Origin: an uncultured Eubacteriales bacterium
GTDB taxonomy: Bacteria; Bacillota; Clostridia; Peptostreptococcales; Anaerovoracaceae
Assembly: GCA_902795265.1 (NCBI GenBank)
Contig: CADBKM010000013.1
Location: 1-38,901, forward strand
DNA length: 38,901 nucleotides
Direction of reading: 5' to 3'
The notes under the pieces were generated by a model that searched no databases, was not told the DNA's origin, and saw nothing but the letters and a program-made list of their open reading frames with translations. The translations under genes were made by a program, and so were the position numbers. Of this stretch, positions 33,299 to 38,901 are shown one piece after another. Within the stretch, counting starts at the first letter, position 1. The number at the start of each line of letters is the position of its first letter.

Positions 33299-33388
33299 AT
33301 AATTCTCAGCTGTATTAAGGTCTGCTAATATATATTCCTTTATATTCGCATATAAAGTATAATTCTCCTTTAATAACGGAGGTGTAAA

Positions 33389-34678
33389 ATGCTCTTTAAA
33401 AATATTGGGATAATTGACGAGAATTTCGAATACCGCGAAAACATGTATGTAGGTACCAACTGCCACTACATTGTTTATATCGACAGCAAGCCGCCAGAAA
33501 ACGAGGAGGCATTCTTTGAGACCTATGACGGTACCGGCAAGGTGCTCATGCCTGCGTTCTACAACGCGCATGGCCATTCGCCGATGAGCCTGATGAGGGG
33601 CTATGGTGAGAACCTGCCGCTCGACAGATGGCTCAACGAAAGGATCTTCCCGTTTGAAGACAAACTCTACAATGATGCAGTATACTGGGCTACGCTGGCC
33701 ACTATGGCTGAGTCCATGAGATTCGGGATCGTATCGACGAGCGATATGTATTACTTCCTCGATGACATGGTAAAGGCAGTAGTGCATTCAGGGCTCAAGA
33801 CAAACATCTCCCGCGCTATTACTAATTTCGGCGCTCCTGTTTCGGAAAGCGTTTCTCTTAAGGAAGCTGCGCAGGCCATCGAAATGTATTATGGCCTTGA
33901 AGACGGAAGGATTCTTGTTGACGCGAGCATCCATGGGGAGTACACTAATGACTTCGAGATGATGAAGGCTATCTCTGACATGGCAAAGCACTACGACGTA
34001 AGGATGCATGTACATCTGTCAGAGACAAAGAGCGAGCATGATAACTGTGTTGCTAAGTACGGCAAGACACCTGCTGAGGTCTTCCTCGAAGCCGGGGCAT
34101 TCGATGTGCCGGCAACTGCTGCTCACTGCGTATGGGTGACAGAAAATGATCTGGATATATTCAAAGAGAAGGGCGTTACAGTGGCAAGCAATCCATGCAG
34201 CAACATGAAGCTTGCAAGCGGGATGTGCAAGGTGCCTCCTATGTATGCAAAGGGCATAAATGTTGCCATCGGAACCGACAGCGTAGCCAGCAACAACAGT
34301 CTGAACTTCTTTGAAGAGATGAAGGTGTTCGCGCTGACCGGAAAGGTCACATCGATGGATCCTGCCGCAATGACACCGAAGCAGGTGCTCAGGAGCGCGA
34401 CAAGAGCCGGAGCTCTTTCACAGGGACGCTCTGACTGCGGACTTATAAAAGAAGGCTTCAAGGCCGACCTCATCGTAGTGGATACAACAGGGCCTAACTG
34501 GACGGCATGCGACGATATTGCGAACGGTCTTATATACTCCGCCGACGGCAAGGATGTCTGCCTTACAATGTGCGACGGCATGACACTCTACAGGGACGGA
34601 GAATACACATTCTTAGATATAGAAAAGACGATCGCCGAGGCAGAGAATGCCAAGGCAGAGATACTAAAGAGACTCTAA
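33389..34678 (+). CDS. Amidohydrolase, MtaD/SAH deaminase-like
   Basis: This 429-residue metal-dependent deaminase is probably for 5'-methylthioadenosine, S-adenosylhomocysteine or a related purine or pterin. Metal ligands are in MPAFYNAHGHSPMSLMRG near residues 55-72, HVHLSETKSEHD near 210, AAHCVWVTENDLDIF near 248, and IGTDSVASNNSLNFFEEM near 300. The normal HxH is present as HGH. GGAGG precedes ATG 33389, and a TATAAT at 33358-33363 may be its own promoter. It ends directly at the start of the flippase gene. Confidence 0.88.
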   Translation: MLFKNIGIIDENFEYRENMYVGTNCHYIVYIDSKPPENEEAFFETYDGTGKVLMPAFYNAHGHSPMSLMRGYGENLPLDRWLNERIFPFEDKLYNDAVYWATLATMAESMRFGIVSTSDMYYFLDDMVKAVVHSGLKTNISRAITNFGAPVSESVSLKEAAQAIEMYYGLEDGRILVDASIHGEYTNDFEMMKAISDMAKHYDVRMHVHLSETKSEHDNCVAKYGKTPAEVFLEAGAFDVPATAAHCVWVTENDLDIFKEKGVTVASNPCSNMKLASGMCKVPPMYAKGINVAIGTDSVASNNSLNFFEEMKVFALTGKVTSMDPAAMTPKQVLRSATRAGALSQGRSDCGLIKEGFKADLIVVDTTGPNWTACDDIANGLIYSADGKDVCLTMCDGMTLYRDGEYTFLDIEKTIAEAENAKAEILKRL

Positions 34679-36337
34679 ATGACTGAAGACGTTAACAAAG
34701 ATATCAAAAATACAGAGAATAAGGGCGGACAGACGTCTACCCTTATGATGAAAGGCGCCACGATACTGGTCATAGCCGGTATCGTTAGCAAGATTTTCGG
34801 TGCTATTTTCAGGATACCTCTCACCAACATGATAGGAGCGGAAGGGCAGGCTTATTACAGTGCTGCATACGCCCTTTATCAGCTTCTGTTTGTTATTGCA
34901 ACGGCTGGATTCCCGGTCGCCATATCGAGGATGGTATCTTCAAGGATAGCCGAAGGCGATTTCATAAACGCCCACAAGTCATATAAGGTGGCCATGAGAG
35001 TTTCATGGGCTCTCGGCATAGTTTCCTTTGTGGTGATGTACTTCGGAGCGGGAATTATCGCAGGCCTTTATAAGAATCCGGGATCTGAGGCTTCCATGAA
35101 GGCCATCTCGGTAGCACTTCTGTTCACGCCTCTGGTTGCTTCCATGAGAGGGTACTTCCAGGGCCGGCAGAACATGAAGCCGACAGGCGTCACAGAAGTC
35201 ATAGAGCAAATGGTGAGGGTAGCCGCAGGCCTTACTCTCGCATTTATGTTCTATAAGACCAGCCTGGTCAATGCTGCTGCCGGAGCAACTTTCGGAGCAT
35301 CAGCCGGCATCATTGCTGCTTTTATCGCAATGATGATCATATATGCACGCGATAAAGATACCCGAAACAGACTGTTTGAGGAATCTGTAAAAAGGCCTGA
35401 GACAGATAAAAGCAGGCTTAAAGAGCTCATGGCATTCCTGATCCCTATAACTATAGGCTCAGCAGTCATGCCGATAATGTTCAACATAGATGCGGCTATC
35501 ATTCCGAGAAGGCTGCTTGACGCAGGCTTTGACCGTGTAATGACTGATAAGCTTTACGGCCTTATGGGCGGATTCTGTGATCCTATAATCAACCTGCCTA
35601 ACATATTTATTGATGCGATCTGCATAAGCCTGATGCCTGCAGTCACGACAGCTTACACGCTGAAGATAAAAAAGGATATGGATGATCATATTAAGACCGG
35701 GCTCAAGACCATGATGATCATCACTTATCCGTGCGCGATAGGATTAATAGTGCTTGCAAAGCCGATACTCACAATGCTTTTCTACAGAAAGTATGACGAA
35801 GCGGTAATGGCCGTACCTGCGCTGCAGATCCTTGCGGTTTCAATAGTCACACTCGCCATAATGCGCACATTCTCGACGAGCCTGCAGGGAATAGGCAAGA
35901 TGATGCTGCCGGTATGGAATCTTCTCATCGGCGCTGTCGTAAAAGCCATTGTCTCATACATACTGCTGGGCATCCCGGCTGTAAACATAAACGGAGCGGC
36001 GTTCGGTTCAGTCATGGCATATGTTACCGCGGGCATACTCAACTACAGGGCGCTGAAAAAGTATACAGACGTATCTCTCGACATAAAGAGCATATTCATA
36101 AAACCGCTGGGTGCCGCACTCATAATGGGAGCTGCAGCTTTCGCTGTCTATAAGCTCGTATATATAGTCACTTCGAGCAATTCGATATCAACGCTCATAT
36201 CGATCATGATAGCCGCATTCGTGTATTTTGTTTCGGCTTTCCTGACCGGAGCAGTAACGAAGGATGAGATCGAACTCATCCCGAAAGGAGAGCTGATTTA
36301 CAGGCTCGCTGTGAAACTGAGGGTGGCAAAGCAGTAA
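34679..36337 (+). CDS. SpoVB/MurJ-type polysaccharide flippase (MOP superfamily)
   Basis: This is a 552-residue membrane protein with about fourteen helices and a hydrophilic 20-residue N-terminus. Features such as ILVIAGIVSKIFGAIFRIPL, EGQAYYSAAYALYQLLFV, GYFQGRQNMKPTGVTEVIEQ and FSTSLQGIGKM are those of the oligosaccharide flippase family that includes SpoVB and Amj/MurJ-like proteins. It should move a lipid-linked cell-wall or exopolysaccharide precursor. In many clostridia such a gene lies between mfd and hup, as here. Its ATG begins directly after the amidohydrolase stop. Confidence 0.9.
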   Translation: MTEDVNKDIKNTENKGGQTSTLMMKGATILVIAGIVSKIFGAIFRIPLTNMIGAEGQAYYSAAYALYQLLFVIATAGFPVAISRMVSSRIAEGDFINAHKSYKVAMRVSWALGIVSFVVMYFGAGIIAGLYKNPGSEASMKAISVALLFTPLVASMRGYFQGRQNMKPTGVTEVIEQMVRVAAGLTLAFMFYKTSLVNAAAGATFGASAGIIAAFIAMMIIYARDKDTRNRLFEESVKRPETDKSRLKELMAFLIPITIGSAVMPIMFNIDAAIIPRRLLDAGFDRVMTDKLYGLMGGFCDPIINLPNIFIDAICISLMPAVTTAYTLKIKKDMDDHIKTGLKTMMIITYPCAIGLIVLAKPILTMLFYRKYDEAVMAVPALQILAVSIVTLAIMRTFSTSLQGIGKMMLPVWNLLIGAVVKAIVSYILLGIPAVNINGAAFGSVMAYVTAGILNYRALKKYTDVSLDIKSIFIKPLGAALIMGAAAFAVYKLVYIVTSSNSISTLISIMIAAFVYFVSAFLTGAVTKDEIELIPKGELIYRLAVKLRVAKQ

Positions 36338-36379
36338 AGGTTAGAGGCTAAAAACCTTGTGATTTCAACGATTTTGCGG

Positions 36380-36408
36380 TTGACATCTTGGAAACTGCTA
36401 CCTATAAT
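36380..36408 (+). promoter_or_regulatory. hup promoter (full consensus)
   Basis: TTGACA (36380-36385), a 17-bp spacer and TATAAT (36403-36408) form a perfect sigma-A promoter 40 bp before the ATG. Confidence 0.95.
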
Positions 36409-36447
36409 ATTTATAGTATATGATATTACTTTTAAGGAGGAACAATT

Positions 36448-36726
36448 ATGAATAAAGCAGATCTGGTTGCAAAGGTTGCAGATAAGACAGGTTTTAAAAA
36501 GAAAGACGCAGAGATGGCACTTGATGCAGTTCTCGGAACAATCGAAGAAGCTCTCGTAGCTGGTGACAGCGTAAGACTCATCGGTTTCGGAACATTCGAA
36601 ACAAGAAGCAGAAAGGCCAGAACAGGCAGAAATCCTCAGCAGCCTGACACAGTTATCTCGATTCCGGCTTCCAAGGCTCCTGTATTCAAGGCAGGCAAGT
36701 CCCTTAAGGATGCTGTCAACAAGTAA
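36448..36726 (+). CDS. hup: HU-family DNA-binding protein
   Basis: This is a 92-residue histone-like nucleoid protein. It opens with [20 protein letters not shown], has the beta-arm core [20 protein letters not shown] near residues 48-67, and ends [27 protein letters not shown] precedes the ATG. A consensus promoter, biased codons and a strong terminator mark high expression. Confidence 0.98.
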   Translation: MNKADLVAKVADKTGFKKKDAEMALDAVLGTIEEALVAGDSVRLIGFGTFETRSRKARTGRNPQQPDTVISIPASKAPVFKAGKSLKDAVNK

Positions 36727-36743
36727 TTAAGAGAAAACAAGGA

Positions 36744-36775
36744 GATGCGGATAGCCCGGCTATCCGCATCTTTTT
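36744..36775 (+). terminator. Terminator after hup
   Basis: GATGCGGATAG (36744-36754) pairs with CTATCCGCATC (36760-36770), followed by TTTTT. Confidence 0.95.
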
Positions 36776-36798
36776 GCTTGAAGAGAAGGTTATTATAT

Positions 36799-37041
36799 AT
36801 GAGATTAGATAAGTATCTTAAAAATTCAAGAATAATCAAACGCCGCACAGTAGCTAAAGATGCTTGTGAACAGGGCAGAGTAGAGGTGAACGGAAAGGTT
36901 GCCAAGCCAGGTCTCGAACTCAAGACCGGAGATATCATCCAGGTAACATTCGGCTCGAATGTGCTTAAGGTCCGTGTGCTTGCAATGCCCGAAGTCGTCC
37001 GCAAGGATGATGCTGATTCACTATATGAAGTAATCAGTTAA
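36799..37041 (+). CDS. rqcP: RqcP-like S4-domain RNA-binding protein
   Basis: This is an 80-residue S4 protein of the RqcP/YabO/HslR type, which works with RqcH in C-terminal tailing of stalled nascent chains on the 50S subunit. The S4 motif is MRLDKYLKNSRIIKRRTVAK with ACEQGRVEVNGKVAKPG (residues 20-43) and TGDIIQVTFG. The true start is ATG 36799; the frame back to 36745 runs through the hup terminator. AGAAGG lies about 12 bases upstream. The position after hup is the usual clostridial one. Confidence 0.9.
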   Translation: MRLDKYLKNSRIIKRRTVAKDACEQGRVEVNGKVAKPGLELKTGDIIQVTFGSNVLKVRVLAMPEVVRKDDADSLYEVIS

Positions 37042-37047
37042 AAAATG

Positions 37048-37282
37048 AGCTCTGTTAATTCCTATTCTGGAGCACGGCTCTCGCCTCGTCGCGGTTATAC
37101 GCAGCGGTACTAAGCTCCAACTTCGCATAATCTGCCGATTATGCTCGTCAATCGCATCTATCGAAGGCGCTTGACGCCGAAGATCAATGCTTTCTACATT
37201 GCGGCAACGCCGCTATGATAAAGAAAGCATTTAGTACCGGCTACCGCTCAGCCTCCATCATAGGAATTAACAGAGCTTTTTT
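37048..37282. repeat. 230-bp imperfect palindrome with 18-bp perfect ends (bidirectional terminator, possible MITE-like repeat)
   Basis: AGCTCTGTTAATTCCTAT (37048-37065) is the exact reverse complement of 37260-37277. Inside lie further nested pairs: GGTACTAA with TTAGTACC, GCATAAT with ATTATGC, GGCG-CTTGA-CGCC, AATGCTTTCT with AGAAAGCATT, and GCGGC-AAC-GCCGC. Six T end the plus-strand stem, and a T run also follows on minus. It fills the gap between convergent rqcP and folT and has no ORF. Confidence 0.8.
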
Positions 37283-37294
37283 AATGTTGATGAA

Positions 37295-37798
37295 TTACTT
37301 TATACGCTTCAATACATATTTATCGATTGCTACTATAAGCACTGCCATTACAGGTATAGCTACTATTTCTTTTACTGCTCTTGATGCCAGAAGTACTTTG
37401 AACCCTTTTCCGATAAGGAATGTGAGCCACCATGTATTCAGAAGCAGATTTACTGCCAGGCATACTATAGCTGAGGCAATAAGAGCTCTCATAAATGTTA
37501 CTTCCTTTTTATAGAGGATCCATCCGAATATCAGACCTGTAAGGACTGCGGATACCGTAAAGCCCGGGAAGAATGTACCGGTCGGAAGCAGCCATGCTCC
37601 GAGGAGATCGGCCACACCGTAGCCTATTGCCGCTATGACCGGCCCGTACATTATTGCCAGCACGGCAATAGGCAGAAAACCGAAGCCTACACGCAGAAAC
37701 GATATGTTGATAGAGATGAGCTTCGACAGCACAACAGATAGTGCAATCATGAAGCCTGTAACGACCAGAATTTCGGTGGTTATTTTATTCTTATTCAT
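37295..37798 (-). CDS. folT: Folate ECF transporter S component FolT
   Basis: This 167-residue membrane protein is the substrate-binding S component that pairs with a shared ECF energising module to import folates. Six helices are visible. The family phrases FLRVGFGFLPIAVLAIMYGP and GVADLLGAWLLPTGTFFPGF followed by TVSAVLTGLIFGWIL are characteristic. The start is ATG at 37798, with AGGAGG eight bases upstream; the longer frame from 37861 is leader RNA. The THF riboswitch in the leader confirms the folate assignment. Confidence 0.94.
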   Translation of the reverse strand: MNKNKITTEILVVTGFMIALSVVLSKLISINISFLRVGFGFLPIAVLAIMYGPVIAAIGYGVADLLGAWLLPTGTFFPGFTVSAVLTGLIFGWILYKKEVTFMRALIASAIVCLAVNLLLNTWWLTFLIGKGFKVLLASRAVKEIVAIPVMAVLIVAIDKYVLKRIK

Positions 37799-37805
37799 AC
37801 AAAAA

Positions 37806-37873
37806 ACCTCCTGAGCCAGTAATTGCAACACATTAACGAAACGCACAACTGCAGCAATCACGTTTCAAGAGGC
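37806..37873 (-). promoter_or_regulatory. Possible anti-Shine-Dalgarno switch between THF aptamer and folT
   Basis: On the minus strand GCCTCTTGA (37873-37865) can pair over nine bases, two of them G-U, with the ribosome binding site TCAGGAGGT (37814-37806). The same GCCTCTTGA can instead close a local hairpin, CAAGAG-ACAGC-CTCTTG. Two exclusive structures fit translational control by the aptamer. No terminator is seen here. Confidence 0.45.
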
Positions 37874-37896
37874 TGTCTCTTGCTTTTTATTTGTCT

Positions 37897-37993
37897 GCAG
37901 TAGCGGATGCAATATCAAACCGCAACTTCTAAAGTTTTCGTTCCCGGGCAACATCCCATCCCAGGACACTTAACGCTTGATATTTACTCTACA
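37897..37993 (-). promoter_or_regulatory. Tetrahydrofolate (THF) riboswitch
   Basis: Read on the minus strand the leader shows GTAGAGTAAATATC, then GCGTTAAGTGT, GGGATGGGATGTTGCCC, AACGAAAAC, and GCGGTTTGATATTGCATCCGC followed by TAC. These are the conserved joining regions and P1 stem of the THF aptamer known upstream of folT genes in Clostridia. Confidence 0.92.
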
Positions 37994-37999
37994 TTTCGA

Positions 38000-38029
38000 A
38001 TTTTAACATAGTTCACAATTTGTTTTCAA
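38000..38029 (-). promoter_or_regulatory. folT promoter
   Basis: On the minus strand TTGAAA (38029-38024), an 18-bp spacer and TAAAAT (38005-38000) would start transcription a few bases before the THF aptamer. Confidence 0.65.
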
Positions 38030-38042
38030 TATATTCTGCGTG

Positions 38043-38066
38043 GCGGTTTTTAGCGGTTTTTGGCGG
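38043..38066. repeat. Three 10-bp-phased GCGG repeats in the folT/lytTR divergent region
   Basis: GCGGTTTTTA, GCGGTTTTTG and a third GCGG follow each other at one helical turn (38043, 38053, 38063). They lie just upstream of the folT promoter and about 115 bp before the LytTR gene. Such phased repeats can be regulator sites. Confidence 0.4.
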
Positions 38067-38179
38067 AAAAAAATTCACCTCCTTACCTCGAGTCTGTGTC
38101 ATATTTATTATTGCCTACTAAATATGACGCATGCGCAGTTGGTAATAACATAAAACACACAGACAAGCAGGAGGAGATC

Positions 38180-38662
38180 ATGCAGAAGTTTGACTATCAG
38201 AAAAAGCGGCGTACAGCATTGCCGGAGTATATATCAGTTATAAGTTCCAACAAGTGTGCCAAAATAAAGATAGATGATATAGAAGTGATCGAGCAGGACG
38301 GCCGCAAGGTGCACCTGATAACAGCTGCCAGGGACTATTCATTCTATGGTTCCATCAATGCCATTGTCGGTTCACTTGCCGAAAGAGCTTTTTACAGACC
38401 GATCAGGCGCCTTGTAATAAATCTGGATCATGTAAACGATATAAGCAGCTGCGGAATCAGTTTCAGTTCGGGCCAGTCGGTAACACTGGGAAAGAATGCT
38501 CTTTTAAGTACAAGGAGGGCATATAAGAAGTATCTTTTACGTTATCCTCCTTATACTATATGGGAGCCTGTGACACTGTCAGCAGCATCTGTATCAGAGC
38601 CATATGCCGAAGAGGATAATGTGTTTCAAAATAAGATCAAAACAGATGAAAAAACCCATTAA
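38180..38662 (+). CDS. LytTR-domain transcriptional regulator without receiver domain
   Basis: This is a 160-residue protein. ATG 38180 is preceded by AGGAGGAG; the frame from 38060 is not needed. Residues about 30-120 form a LytTR DNA-binding domain: IKIDDIEVIEQDGRKVHLIT, ARDYSFYGSINAIV, FYRPIRRLVINLDHVNDI and LGKNALLSTRRAYKKYL. No receiver or membrane domain is present, so it is a stand-alone regulator. The last 40 residues are polar. Its targets are unknown; an rRNA promoter lies downstream and folT is divergent upstream. Confidence 0.85.
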   Translation: MQKFDYQKKRRTALPEYISVISSNKCAKIKIDDIEVIEQDGRKVHLITAARDYSFYGSINAIVGSLAERAFYRPIRRLVINLDHVNDISSCGISFSSGQSVTLGKNALLSTRRAYKKYLLRYPPYTIWEPVTLSAASVSEPYAEEDNVFQNKIKTDEKTH

Positions 38663-38668
38663 AAAGGG

Positions 38669-38696
38669 TTGACTTAAAATTTGAAAGTGGTAATAT
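38669..38696 (+). promoter_or_regulatory. Upstream promoter before the rRNA leader
   Basis: TTGACT (38669-38674), a 16-bp spacer and TAATAT (38691-38696). It starts immediately after the LytTR stop, in a small AACCC/GGGTT hairpin, and points at a terminator 12 bp downstream of its -10. Confidence 0.6.
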
Positions 38697-38707
38697 AAAC
38701 GAGCGCT

Positions 38708-38741
38708 TGAAAACAGGGCAAACAAAAGCCCTGTTTTTCTA
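38708..38741 (+). terminator. Terminator between two promoters upstream of the rRNA operon
   Basis: AAAACAGGGC pairs with GCCCTGTTTT across an 8-nt A-rich loop, followed by TCT. It would terminate LytTR read-through or the short RNA from the promoter at 38669. Confidence 0.85.
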
Positions 38742-38816
38742 AGGCAAGCAAGCAGTGGGAAGCTGCAGCAGCTCAGAGGAGAGCGAAAAAGAATTAAAAA
38801 AGTTCTGAAAAAGCTC

Positions 38817-38845
38817 TTGACACAAACCACTGAGTTGTGTATACT
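38817..38845 (+). promoter_or_regulatory. Strong rRNA-type promoter
   Basis: TTGACA (38817-38822), a 17-bp spacer and TATACT (38840-38845), preceded by an A-rich UP-element-like stretch (38786-38812). Confidence 0.9.
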
Positions 38846-38901
38846 AAACAAGCTGTCGCTGAAAAGCACAGCGGAACCTTGAAAACTTCATAGTGCAGAA
38901 C
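38846..38901 (+). other. Start of an rRNA operon leader (16S expected beyond the window)
   Basis: The 56 nt after the promoter contain GCTGTCGCTG/CACAGCGG pairing and GGAACCTTGAAAACTTCATAG, the usual wording of leaders ahead of 16S rRNA in Bacillota. No mature 16S sequence is inside the window. Confidence 0.7.

Noticed and set aside
37048-37282. 6S RNA, tmRNA or SRP RNA in the palindrome
   Set aside because: The long hairpin invites a 6S comparison, but the branched internal stems do not give a single central bubble, and no tmRNA or SRP hallmark motifs are present.
38060-38090. A strong Shine-Dalgarno-like AAGGAGGTGA on the minus strand
   Set aside because: No start codon follows at a normal distance and no protein-like frame continues; probably chance or a remnant.
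1-38901. CRISPR array or defence island
   Set aside because: No regularly spaced repeats and no cas, restriction or abortive-infection genes were seen; the Lar-like zinc ribbon alone is not evidence.

Overview
The window reads as the chromosome of an anaerobic member of the Bacillota, class Clostridia. The grounds are strong AGGAGG ribosome binding sites, near-consensus sigma-A promoters, a murC-prs-pth-mfd housekeeping block, a SpoVB-type flippase followed by HU and an RqcP-like S4 protein, a tetrahydrofolate riboswitch before folT, and Cof-type HAD and DUF3877 proteins. A more exact placement (for example near Anaerovoracaceae) would be a guess. Almost all genes lie on the plus strand; only a cysteine desulfurase and folT face the other way.

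Region 1 (1-3386) is the right end of a decayed integrative mobile element. It holds the end of a replication-initiator-like gene, a small Cys-rich ORF, a candidate oriT, a frameshifted MobA/MobL-type relaxase, a very small membrane peptide gene whose layout looks like a type I toxin-antitoxin locus, a MerR regulator with a membrane-spanning C-terminus, and a junction formed by the last 44 nt of an initiator tRNA (fMet) gene. No integrase is visible here.

Region 2 (3390-19330) is chromosomal. It holds acylphosphatase, a Nudix hydrolase, a truncated EamA transporter, and an APC permease under a tandem glycine riboswitch with terminator. A long co-oriented series follows: HAD phosphatases, a metallophosphoesterase, a membrane-tethered clostripain-type (C11) peptidase followed directly by an M29 aminopeptidase, YhhN, a YbaK-type deacylase, a decayed gene fused in frame to DUF3877, flavodoxin, a histidine phosphatase, YhbY and a YkvI-type membrane protein.

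Region 3 (19323-26650) holds larB and the N-terminal half of larC, with no larC2 or larE. It also has an apparently highly expressed coiled-coil protein with four exact 20-residue peptidoglycan-binding-like repeats and no signal peptide, a zinc-ribbon protein, gap, a two-part class II aldolase protein, a MalY/PatB-type PLP enzyme and a convergent cysteine desulfurase.

Region 4 (26780-38901) is the core block murC, prs, pth, mfd, amidohydrolase, flippase, HU and rqcP. A 230-bp imperfect palindrome separates it from minus-strand folT, which carries a THF riboswitch. A LytTR regulator and an rRNA-type promoter and leader end the window; a 16S gene is expected just outside.

The least ordinary observations are the type I toxin-like locus with long-range complementary ends, the large palindrome between rqcP and folT, the signal-less repeat protein, the glycine-riboswitch-controlled permease, and a possible anti-Shine-Dalgarno switch below the THF aptamer. 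I see no CRISPR array and no recognisable defence operon. I did not find one clearly new multi-gene system.
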